Under the pieces are notes generated by a model that saw only the letters and a list, made by a program, of their open reading frames with translations, did not search any database and had not been told where the DNA came from. A stretch of 64,000 bases of DNA from Nymphaea colorata (lineage: Eukaryota > Streptophyta > Magnoliopsida > Nymphaeales > Nymphaeaceae), in contig NC_045140.1 of NCBI RefSeq assembly GCF_008831285.2, positions 29,075,728-29,139,727 on the forward strand. The letters run 5' to 3'. A program made the position numbers and the translations under genes. Positions 23,586 to 34,371 of this stretch are shown here, one piece after another. How positions within the stretch are numbered: the first letter of the stretch is position 1; each line of letters begins with the position of its first letter.

Positions 23586-24574
23586 TGACCCCTGTGTGGC
23601 CTCACTACGGGTAGGCTGGTTTCGTCTGAAAGTTCGGTCATCCCGCCTCTCATAAGGCCTTGTCCTGCCCGCAAAGTATTGGCGCTTTACCTAGGTCCGT
23701 CCACCCTGTGAATGCTGGTCTGCTTTCTTCTGATGATCCTTCTGTGTCCTTACCCAATCTTCTTCTATGCATCGTGCCATTGTAACCGTCTCATCCAAGT
23801 CACGAGGTCTACTTGTCAACACTTTGCTTTGTAGTCCATCTCGCAGCCCACGCACAAACTTGCCCGCTCTGACCTCATCTGTAGTGTAAAGGTGTGGGCA
23901 ATACACCTCCAAGTGTCGATATCTCGTAATGTACTCTTCTAAGCTCGACTGATTCTGCTACAAATCTAGAAATTCTTGCATTTTCTTGTCTCTGGCATAC
24001 ACTGGAAAGTATGTGCTGAAGAAGCAATCTCTAAACTGCTTCCATGAGATTGACCCTTGGCCAGCGAACTGAATCTCACTAGTAGATTGCCACCAATTCT
24101 TGGCATCACCCTTCAACAAATAGGAGCCATAGTTCACTCTATCTTCTTCTGACACCTTCAGAAGTCCAAAAATACGTTCAACCTCTTCAATCTAGTCCTT
24201 TGCCTTGTCATGACTGCCCCTCCTAAAAAGATAGGGGGCTGCATCGCCATAAACTGCTGATAAGACACTGCCGTTGCCTTCTCCCGAACTAGAGCACTGG
24301 TGTCCCCCGAAGGAGATGCATTACTCCTCAGATTACCGACCATAGACTGCATTAACGTGGTCAGCATCTGCAACGTGGTCAGCAATATAGTCTGCTGATC
24401 CACTGGCGGAGTCTGTCTCGGTGGGGTTTGGGCACCCCCACCTAGCTGGGCATACTGGGGCTCTGACGCACTGTCACTCCGTGGAGTATGCGATTAAGAA
24501 TGGGTTGGGCTGGGCTCTCTATGTGCCTCTGAAGACGGCCCAGCTCGCTTCTTACCCCTACGATGATATTCCAT
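23586..24574 (-). pseudogene. Element 1 gag (capsid part), frameshifted
   Basis: The gag start is best placed at ATG 24574-24572. TAA interrupts at 24496-24494. The 24403-24158 piece ends in the wrong frame after PPIFLGGAV, so a frameshift lies near 24225; a further TAG falls in the correct frame soon after. 24155-23958 has the Retrotrans_gag core (YGSYLLKGDAKNWWQS, FPVYARDKKMQEFLDL) and ends in a stop. 23912-23691 has YCPHLYTTDEVRAGKFVRGL and ends in a stop. All pieces line up in order with the intact gag of element 2. Confidence 0.85.
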
Positions 24575-24793
24575 CTGTACAAACAAGATCCTTTAATCTC
24601 AAATCACGACTAATACCAAACTCACAAGTCAAATCACAACGTGCATTAGCACGAAGTTCAAAACATAGATCACATTAGATACATATACTTGAAAAATCAA
24701 AACTACAATAACCAACTAATCAAACAAATGCGTACCTGGGCAACACGGCTTCACAGATAGGCTTTAACTCACATCCATAATGGGGTTTGTCAT

Positions 24794-24806
24794 GGCTCTG
24801 ATACCA
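24794..24806 (-). promoter_or_regulatory. Primer binding site of element 1 (tRNA-iMet)
   Basis: On the coding strand TGGTATCAGAGCC, four bases inside the 5' LTR end. This is complementary to the 3' end of plant initiator methionine tRNA and primes minus-strand DNA. Confidence 0.9.
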
Positions 24807-24810
24807 AAAC

Positions 24811-25174
24811 TGTCACACCCCGACCTTTTAACCCTCAAACTCTTTTTTTTTTTTTCTAAACATAAAGCATCGAGGTGTGACTACCCAACAATTCAAAAGA
24901 CGATGAGCCAAGCAATTCAAAACAATAGGGCAAACTTTTATTTATATAACCATTTTGTTTCATACAAATTCACATCTATGTGCATGACCAAAATGCCCAA
25001 AATCATAACATTGATGCCTAACAAAAAGAAGACATCAATAAAACCAAAACATGACGCGCCGGCACTACAAACGACAAACCCAAAACCTCCCCAGTAGGAC
25101 GTGAGTGAAGTCATCTGCTCAACCTGTTGCCCCGGGTCCACCAAAACCTGAAAAAGAAAACAATTGAAGGCTCA
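24811..25174 (-). repeat. 5' LTR remnant of element 1
   Basis: 364 bp nearly identical to 16919-17280 of the 3' LTR. The two diverge abruptly after gaaggctca, where satellite sequence starts. About 2.6 kb of this LTR, including its promoter region, is missing. Confidence 0.9.
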
Positions 25175-28100
25175 AGTCATTAGTTTGTGATTCAAGTCAT
25201 TCAATTGATCACTTATAGTTAACCTAATGTGTTTCATTGTTTATTACTTCTATAATGAACAATTTAAATCACCAGTTCATACAGTTAAAAATGGAATCTA
25301 TGAGTTAGTTTCAATCCTAGTAATTCAACTTGTCGTTACATTTATAGTACGCGATATAAGCGATTGAAATCAGTTGTTCGTATAAACACGAGTGAGATTT
25401 AAGCGATTCATTTGATCACACATATTTAATTGAATGTTTTTAACTTGTTAGTACATCCATTTTGAATGATTTAGTTGATCGAAATCACAAGTTTGTATGA
25501 GAATGAATAAGATTCAAGTCGTTAATTTGCTCCCCTATATTTAATATAATGTGTTTCACTTGTTATTACATGTGTAATTAACGATTTAAATGATTGAAAT
25601 CACAAGTTCATATGGATACAAGTGGGATCTATGCTTTTGTTTGACCCCTTTTACTTAATTCAATAAAACAAAAAGTTCTACTTATTGGACTAACTACAAG
25701 CATCAAACTAATCTATACATCAGATTTGTGTCCAAATGAATTGGTGATTTCAATCATTTAAATCGTTACTTATACATGTAATAACAAGTGAAACACATTA
25801 GATTAACTATAAAAGAGCAAATGAACCACTTGAGTTTTTTTCATTTTCATGCAAACTTGTGATTTGAATCCACTAAATCTTTCAACGTGGATGTAGCAAC
25901 ATGTTAATCACATTCAATGAAATATGCGTGCTCAGATGAATCTCCTAAATCCCACTCGTATTGATACAAACTTGTGATTTCAATTCATTAGATCCTTACT
26001 ATAGATGTAACTCCAAGTTCATCAAGTTAAAAATCACGAGTTAAAAATTGATTTAAATCACCAGTTAAAAATGGAATCTATGCATTAGTTTCATCCCTAG
26101 TAATTCAACTTGTCGTTACATTTATAGTACGAGATATAAGCGATTGAAATCAGTTGTTCGTATAAACACGAGTGGGATTTAAGCGATTCATTTGATCACA
26201 CATATTTAATTGAATGTTTTTAACTTGTTAGTACATCCATTTTGAATGATTTAGTTGATCGAAATCACAAGTTTGTATGAGAGTGAAAAAGATTCAAGTC
26301 GTTAATTTGCTCCCCTGTATTTAATCTAATGTGTTTCACTTGTTATTACATGTGTAATGAATGATTTAAATGATTGAAATCACAAGTTCATATGGATACA
26401 AGTGGGATCTATGCTTTTGTTTGACCCCTTTTACTTAATTCAATGAAACATATGAAATGGTGATATCAATCGTTTAAATCGTTACTTATGCATGTAATAA
26501 CAAGTGAAACACATTGGATTAACTATAAAAGAGCAAATGAACCACTTGAATTTTGTTCATTTTCATGAAAACTTGTGATTTAAATCCACTAAATCATTCA
26601 ACGTGGATGTGGCAACATGTTAATCACATTCAATGAAATATGCATGCTCAGATGAATCGCTTAAATCCTTCTCATATTGATACAAACTTGTGATTTCAAT
26701 TCATTAGATCCTTACTATTGATGTAACTCCAAGTTCAACTCATTGGATTGACTACAAGAGATCAAACTAATGCGTAGATCTCATTTGCATCCATTTGAAC
26801 TTGTGATTTCAATCAACAAAATCAATCATTGTACATGTAATAACAAGTGAAACACATTAGGCTAATGATAAGCGATCAAACGAATGACGTGAATCTCATT
26901 TTTTCGTACAAACTTTTAGTTTGAACCTTTAAAATCATTCATTATAGATGTAATAACAAGCGAAACACGTTATATTAACTGAAATACAGCAAGTAAATAA
27001 CTTAAATGTCATTTATGTTCCTACAAGCCTGTAATTTCATTTCACTAAATCATTCAACATGCATCTCTAAGCACATTCACGCATTAGTTTATGATTCAAG
27101 TCATTCAATTGATCCCTTATAGTTAACCTAATGTGTTTCACTGTTTATTACTTTTATAAAGAACGATTTAAATGACCAGTTAAAAATGGAATCTATGCAT
27201 TAGTTTCATCCCTAGTAATTCAACTTGTCGTTACATTTATAGTACGCGATATAAGCGATTGAAATCAGTTGTTCGTATAAACACGAGTGGGATTTAAACG
27301 ATTCATTTGATCACACATATTTAATTGAATGTTTTTAACTTGTGAGTACATCCATTTTGAAAGATTTAGTTGATCGAAATCACAAGTTTGTATGAGAATG
27401 AATAAGATTCAAGTCGTTAATTTGCTACCCTATATTTAATCTAATGTGTTTCACTTGTTATTAGATGCGTAATGAACGATTTAAATGATTGGAATCACAA
27501 GTTCATATGGATACAAGTGGGATCTATGCTTTTGTTTGACCCCTTTTACTTAATTCAATGAAACAAAAAGTTCTACTTATTAAACTAACTACAAGCACCA
27601 AACTAATGTATACATCAGATTTGTGTACATATGAGGTGGTGATTTCAATCATTTAAATCCTTACATATGCATGTAATAACAAGTGAAACACATTAGATTA
27701 ACTATAAAAGAGCAAATGAACCACTTGAATTTTGTTCATTTTCATGCAAACTTGTGGTTTAAATCCACTAAATCATTCAACGTGGATGTAGCAACATGTT
27801 AATCACATTCAATAAAATATGTGTGCTCAGATGAATCGCTTAAATCCCACTCGTATTGATACAAACTTGTTATTTCAATTCATTAGATCTTTACTATTGA
27901 TGTAACTCCAAGTTCAACTCATTTGATTGACTATAAGAGATCAAACTAATGCGTAGATCCCATTTGCATCCATTTGAACTTGTGATTTCAATCAACAAAA
28001 TCAATCATTCTACATGTAATAACAAGTGAAACGCATTAGGCTAATGATAAGCGATCAAACGAATGACGTGAATCTCATTTTTTCGTACAAACTTTTAGTT

Positions 28101-31100
28101 TGAACCATTGAAATCATTCGTTATAGATGTAATAACAAGCGAAACATGTTATATTAACTGAAATACAGCAAGTAAATAACTTAAATGTCATTTATGTTCA
28201 TACAAGCCCGTAATTTCGTTCCACTAAATCATTCAACATGCATTTTTAAGCACATTCACACATTAGTTTGTGATTCAAGTCATTCAATTGATCCCTTATA
28301 GTTAACCTAATGTGTTTCACTGTTTATTACTTCTATAAAGAACGATTTAAATCACCAGTTAAAAATGAAATCTATGCATTAGTTTCATCCCTAGTAATTC
28401 AACTTGTCGTTACATTTATAGTACGCGATATAAGCGATTGAAATCAGTTGTTCGTATAAACACGAGTGGGATTTAAGGGATTCATTTGATCACACATATT
28501 TAATTGAATGTTTTTAACTTGTTAGTACATCCATTTTGAATGATTTAGTTGATCGAAATCACAAGTTTGTATGAGAATGAATAAGATTCAAGTCGTTAAT
28601 TTGCTCCCCTATATTTAATCTAATGTGTTTCACTTGTTATTACATGTGTAATGAACGATTTAAATGATTGAAATCACAAGTTCATATGGATACAAGTGGG
28701 ATCTATGCTTTTGTTTGACCCCTTTTACTTAATTCAATGAAACAAAAAGTTCTACTTATTAAACTAACTACAAGCATCAAACTAATGTATACATCAGATT
28801 TGTGTACATATGAAATGGTGATTTCAATAATTTAAATCGTTACTTATGCAAGTAATAACAAGTGAAACACATTAGATTAACTATAAAAGAGCAAATGAAC
28901 CACTTGAATTTTGTTCATTTTCATGCAAACTTGTGATTTAAATCCACTAAATCATTCAACGTGGATGTAGCAACTTGTTAATCACATTCAATGAAATATG
29001 TGTGCTCAGATGAATCGCTTAAATCCCACTCGTATTGATACAAACTTGTGATTTCAATTCATTAGATCTTTACTATTGATGTAACTCCAAGTTCAACTCA
29101 TTGGATTGACTACAAGAGATCACACTAATGCGTAGATCCCATTTGCATCCATTTGAACTTGTGATTTCAATCAACAAAATCAATAATTGTACATGTAATA
29201 ACAAATGAAACGCATTAGGCTAATGATAAGCGATCAAACGAATGACGTGAATCTCATTTTTTCGTACAAACTTTTAGTTTGAACCATTAAAATCATTCGT
29301 TATAGATGTAATAACAAGAGAAACACGTTACATTAATTGAAATACAGCAAGTAAATAACTTAAATGTCATTTATGTTCATACAAGCCTGTAATTTCATTC
29401 CACTAAATCAATCAACATGCATCTTTAAGCATATTCACGCATTAGTTTATGATTCAAGTCATTCAATTGATCCCTTATAGTTAACCTAATGTGTTTCACT
29501 GTTTATTACTTCTGTAAAGAACGATTTAAATCACGAGTTAAAAATGGAATCTATGCATTAGTTTCATCCCTAGTAATTCAACTTGTCGTTACATTTATAG
29601 TACGCGATATAAGCGATTGAAATCAGTTGTTCGTATAAACAAGAGTGGGATTTAAGCTATTCATTTGATCACACATATTTAATTAAATGTTTTTAACTTG
29701 TTAGTACATCCATTTTGAATGATTTAGTTAATCGAAATCACAAGTTTGTATGAAAATGAATAAGATTCAAGTCGTTAATTTGCTCCCCTATATTTAATCT
29801 AATGTGTTTCACTTGTTATTACATGTGTAATGAACGATTTAAATGATTGAAATCACAAGTTCATATGTATACAAGTGGGATCTATGCTTTTGTTTGACCC
29901 CTTTCACTTAATTCAATGAAACAAAAAGTTCTACTTATTAAACTAACTACAAGCATCAAACTAATGTATACATCAGATTTGTGTACATATGAAATGGTGA
30001 TTTCAATCATTTAAATTGTTATTTATGCATGTAATAACAAGTGAAACACATTAGATTAACTATAAAAGAGCAAATGAAACACTTGAATTTTGTTCATTTT
30101 CATGCAAACTTGTGATTTAAATCCACTAAATCATTCAACGTGGATGTAGCAACATGTTAATCACATTCAATGAAATATGTGTGCTCCGAAGAATCGCTTA
30201 AATCCCACTCGTATTGATACAAACTTGTGATTTCAATTCATTGGATCCTTACTGTTGATGTAACTACTAGTTCAACTCATTGGATTGACTACAAGAGATC
30301 AAACTAATGCGTAGATCCCACCTGCATCCATTTGAACTTGTGATTTCAATCAACAAAATCAATCATTGTACATATAATAACAAGTGAAATGCATTAGGCT
30401 AGTGATAAGCGATCAAACGAATGACGTGAATCTCATTTTTTCGTACAAACTTTTAGTTCGAACCGTTGAAATCATTCGTTATAGATGTAACAACAAGCGA
30501 AACACGTTATATTAACTGAAATACAGCAAGTAAATAACTTAAATGTCATTTATGTTCATACAAGCATGTAATTTCATTCCACTAAATCATTCAACATGCA
30601 TCTTTAAGCACATTCACGCATTAGTTTGTGATTCAAGTCATTCAATTGATCCCTTATAGTTAACCTAATGTGTTTCACTGTTTATTACTTCTATAAAGAA
30701 CGATTTAACTCACCAGTTAAAAATGGAATCTATGCATTAGTTTCATCCCTAGTAATTCAACTTGTCGTTACATTTATAGTACGCGATATAAGCGATTGAA
30801 ATCAGTTGTTCGTATAAACACGAGTGAGATTTAAGGGATTCATTTGATCACACATATTTAATTGAATGTTTTTAACTTGTTAGTACATCAATTTTGAATG
30901 ATTTAGTTGATCGAAATCACAAGTTTGTATGAGAATGAATAAGATTCAAGTCGTGAATTTGCTCCCATATATTTAATCTAATGTGTTTCACTTGTTATTA
31001 CATGTGTAATGAACGATTTAAATGATTGAAATCACAAGTTCATATGGATACAAGTGGGATCTATGTTTTTGTTTGACCCCTTTTACTTAATTCAATGAAA

Positions 31101-32566
31101 CAAAAACTTCTACTTATTAAACTAACTACAAGCATCAAACTAATGTATACATCAGATTTGTGTACATATGAAATGGTGATTTCAATAATTTAAATCGTTA
31201 CTTATGCATGTAATAACAAGTGAAACACATTAGATTAACTATAAAAGAGCAAATGAACCACTTGAATTTTGTTCATTTTCATGCAAACTTGTGATTTAAA
31301 TCCACTAAATCATTCAACGTGGATGTAGCAACATGTTAATCACATTCAATGAAATATGTGTGCTCAGATGAATCGCTTAAATCCCACTCGTATTGATACA
31401 AACTTGTGATTTCAATTCATTAGTTCTTTACTATTGATGTAACTCCAAGTTCAACTCATTGGATTGACTACAAGAGATCACACTAATGCGTAGATCCCAT
31501 TTGCATCCATTTGAACTTGTGATTTCAATCAACAAAATCAATAATTGTACATGTAATAACAAATGAAACACATTAGGCTAATGATAAGCAATCAAACGAA
31601 TGACGTGAATCTCATTTTTTCGTACAAACTTTTAGTTTGAACCATTAAAATCATTCGTTATAGATGTAATAACAAGCGAAACACGTTACATTAATTGAAA
31701 TACAGCAAGTAAATAACTTAAATGTCATTTATGTTCATACAAGCCTGTAATTTCATTCCACTAAATCAATCAACATGCATCTTTAAGCATATTCACGCAT
31801 TAGTTTATGATTCAAGTCATTCAATTGATCCCTTATAGTTAACCTAATGTGTTTCACTGTTTATTACTTCTGTAAAGAACGATTTAAATCACCAGTTAAA
31901 AATGGAATCTATGCATTAGTTTCATCCCTAGTAATTCAACTTGTCGTTACATTTATAGTACGCGATATAAGCGATTGAAATCAGTTGTTCGTATAAACAA
32001 GAGTGGGATTTAAGCTATTCATTTGATCACACATATTTAATTAAATGTTTTTAACTTGTTAGTACATCCATTTTGAATGATTTAGTTAATCGAAATCACA
32101 AGTTTGTATGAAAATGAATAAGATTCAAGTCGTTAATTTGCTCCCCTATATTTAATCTAATGTGTTTCACTTGTTATTACATGTGTAATGAACGATTTAA
32201 ATGATTGAAATCACAAGTTCATATGGATACAAGTGGGATCTATGCTTTTGTTTGACCCCTTTTACTTAATTCAATGAAACAAAAAGTTCTACTTATTAAA
32301 CTAACTACAAGCATCAAACTAATGTATACATCAGATTTGTGTACATATGAAATGGTGATTTCAATCATTTAAATTGTTATTTATGCATGTAATAACAAGT
32401 AAACACATTATATTAACTATAAAAGAGCAAATGAAACACTTGAATTTTGTTCATTTTCATGCAAACTTGTGATTTAAATCCACTAAATCATTCAACGTGG
32501 ATGTAGCAACATGTTAATCACATTCAATGAAATATGTGTGCTCCGAAGAATCGCTTAAATCCCACT
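25175..32566 (+). repeat. Satellite block A, forward orientation
   Basis: A tandem array of an AT-rich unit. The landmark cgcattagttt/acattagttt recurs at 27081, 28260, 29439, 30618 and 31797, exactly 1179 bp apart each time. The first part (25175-27080) is rearranged: 1904 bp between the first two landmarks instead of 1179. There is no open frame of note. The left border cuts the LTR of element 1; the right border cuts element 2. Confidence 0.95.
28260..29438 (+). repeat. Representative 1179-bp satellite unit (higher-order, palindromic)
   Basis: One full unit. It consists of about ten diverged sub-repeats of roughly 105-117 bp. The left arm (about 28260-28695) has four sub-repeats reading ...gatttaaatgattgaaatcac. 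After a spacer of about 110 bp (28696-28804), the right arm (about 28805-29275) has four sub-repeats in the opposite sense (gtgatttcaat...), in mirrored order. For example, the stretch with tttgctcccctatatttaat at 28600 pairs with the stretch containing attagattaactataaaaga at 28871. The remaining approximately 160 bp hold one to two more right-arm-sense sub-repeats. Confidence 0.8.
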
Positions 32567-34165
32567 AATGGGTTTTAATTTCTCCTCGATTGCATCCATG
32601 CTAACCAAATATGCAGTGCACCCATTTTTCATGTATTTTCTTGCCTTAACCGCCGAGACAACTAGCTTTCTTTGATCTTGGGGCGTTTTTACCCTAAATT
32701 CGATCTTTTGACCATTCTCCAATTGAATCTTCAACTTCTTTTTTCTACAATCTATCGTTGCGTAGTGATGGTATAACCAATGCATTCCTAGGATTACGTC
32801 ATACCCCAACATATTCATTACCACCAACTGTGCTGGTAATAAATGTTCATGTATTTCTATTTTCACATCTTCTAAATACATTCTGCATGTGTCTTTGTTT
32901 CCCATAGGTGTAGCAACTAACAATTGATAAGACATATTCTTTCTTTCTAACTTTAAAAGTTCAGCAAAACTCTTAGAAACAAAAGAATGCGATGCTCCAG
33001 AATCAAACAAAACATGAGCCCAATGAGATTGTACAAGAAGGGTACCTTCAATCATGTCAGTAGGTTTCAACTCTTCAACCGTGGTTGCGTAAACTCTGCC
33101 AGGTACCTTCTTTTCTACTGGCTGATTGGTTGCACCACGCCTCTGCTCTGCCTCTTTCTTCTTTGGGCACTCACGAATAAAATGACCTTGTGCTCCACAG
33201 TAAAGACATGCTCCGATATCTCTGTAACATGGTTTACCAGGATGTTGGCGATGACACTTGGGGCATTCACCGTCCCCCCTGGATGTTGATGGCCTCTGTC
33301 TCTTGAATCTGTCCCCTTGGTTTCCCCTGTCACTGCGCCCTCTCTTAAACATGTCAGGTCTCGACCTGGGTCGCAGAGATTCACTCTTCCTATCTGTCCC
33401 TTGCATCCTGTTCCAGCCCTCCTCCAGACGTGTGGCCATGTCGATAGCGTCGTCTAGATCTCTCGGACGACTACTAATTACTTGGTTCTGCAACCCATCT
33501 TTAAGTCCTCTGACGAACTTATTTGCTCGGTCCGCATCAATAACATACACATGGGGGCAATATTTTTCCAAATGTCTGAATTTGACGATGTATTCGTGCA
33601 GACTCAGACTCCCTTGTTGAAGGTCCAGGAATTCTTGCATGTGTTTCTCTCGTGTGAAGGTTGGGATGTAGGCATGTGTGAAGGCCTCCTTGAATTCTCC
33701 CCAGGTCGCTTCGTGATTCGTGAACTTCACCTCACGTTGCGTCCACCACCATTCCTTAGCATCTCCTTTTAGCATAAAGGTTCCATACCGAACCTTCTTG
33801 TTGTCGGGCACTTCCAAGGTGGTAAAGATCTCCTCTGTTTCCTTTATCCATTCTTCGGCATCGTCCGCAGTGCCTTTCCCATAAAACTTCGGAGGATGCA
33901 AACTCATAAACTGTTGGTGAGTTACTTCCCTTGCCTCACCAATTGTCGTTCCGTTTGTGTTTGTACTAGTTCCTCCTGTAGAAGCATTCTGCACCAGACC
34001 CTGCATCACTCCCGTCATCATATGCAATGTGTTCATGATGAACGCTTGTTGTTGTTGATTATTTCCAACAGGTGTCCCAGCTCTGGTAGAACGAGTCTCC
34101 ACATTTCGACTCCTAGTGCTGCGAGGTCCTCTGCCTCTAGCATTTCCTCCTCTAGTACGTGCCAT
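32555..34165 (-). CDS. Element 2 gag-protease, open, 3' truncated
   Basis: An uninterrupted minus-strand frame (545 codons from an upstream Met at 34192). The likelier start is the Met at 34165-34163 (MARTRGG). In 545-residue numbering: gag core about 90-260 (WIKETEEIF, GTFMLKGDAKEWWW), a basic linker, an extra Cys cluster CPKCHRQHPGKPC, the knuckle CLYCGAQGHFIREC (329-342) and the protease active site LFDSGASHSF (D397, intact DSG). The later block is YDVILGMHWLYHH. It continues past DCRKKK for about 60 residues and stops at TAA 32557-32555. The last three codons and the stop come from satellite DNA. No RT remains, so it cannot transpose by itself. Confidence 0.9.
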   Translation of the reverse strand: MARTRGGNARGRGPRSTRSRNVETRSTRAGTPVGNNQQQQAFIMNTLHMMTGVMQGLVQNASTGGTSTNTNGTTIGEAREVTHQQFMSLHPPKFYGKGTADDAEEWIKETEEIFTTLEVPDNKKVRYGTFMLKGDAKEWWWTQREVKFTNHEATWGEFKEAFTHAYIPTFTREKHMQEFLDLQQGSLSLHEYIVKFRHLEKYCPHVYVIDADRANKFVRGLKDGLQNQVISSRPRDLDDAIDMATRLEEGWNRMQGTDRKSESLRPRSRPDMFKRGRSDRGNQGDRFKRQRPSTSRGDGECPKCHRQHPGKPCYRDIGACLYCGAQGHFIRECPKKKEAEQRRGATNQPVEKKVPGRVYATTVEELKPTDMIEGTLLVQSHWAHVLFDSGASHSFVSKSFAELLKLERKNMSYQLLVATPMGNKDTCRMYLEDVKIEIHEHLLPAQLVVMNMLGYDVILGMHWLYHHYATIDCRKKKLKIQLENGQKIEFRVKTPQDQRKLVVSAVKARKYMKNGCTAYLVSMDAIEEKLKPISGI

Positions 34166-34355
34166 TGAACTACACCACACGGAGGAACACAAAATATAAC
34201 TATTGTATTCGTAAGTAAAACAATTCGTTAAAGCTACTCTAAAATTTTAAAACTCAATATTCACACTAAATCAAAAACACATTCGTAACAGGCTTGGATG
34301 ACCTTTCCTCTGCTTGTGATCGACCTTGGCATTGGACATTGACTCTAGACACTGT

Positions 34356-34367
34356 GCTCTGATACCA
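34356..34367 (-). promoter_or_regulatory. Primer binding site of element 2 (tRNA-iMet)
   Basis: Coding strand TGGTATCAGAGC, four bases inside the LTR end at 34372; same initiator-Met primer as element 1. Confidence 0.9.
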
Positions 34368-34371
34368 AAGT

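Larger units (their letters stand above)
16919..25174 (-). mobile_element. Element 1: Tekay-like Ty3/gypsy chromovirus, 5' LTR truncated
   Basis: A minus-strand LTR retrotransposon. The 3' LTR (16919-19915, TG...CA) and the 5' LTR remnant (24811-25174) start with the same sequence (tgtcacaccccgacc). Between them, in order on the minus strand, lie the PBS, gag, CCHC knuckle, aspartic protease, RT, RNase H, integrase with a chromodomain-like tail, and the PPT. The gene order RT-RNaseH-INT makes it Ty3/gypsy, and the C-terminal tail places it near the Tekay/Del chromoviruses. Five or more in-frame stops and a gag frameshift make it defective. The right end is lost: LTR homology stops at ggctca (17280 against 25174) and satellite begins, so no target-site duplication can be checked. 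Confidence 0.9.
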
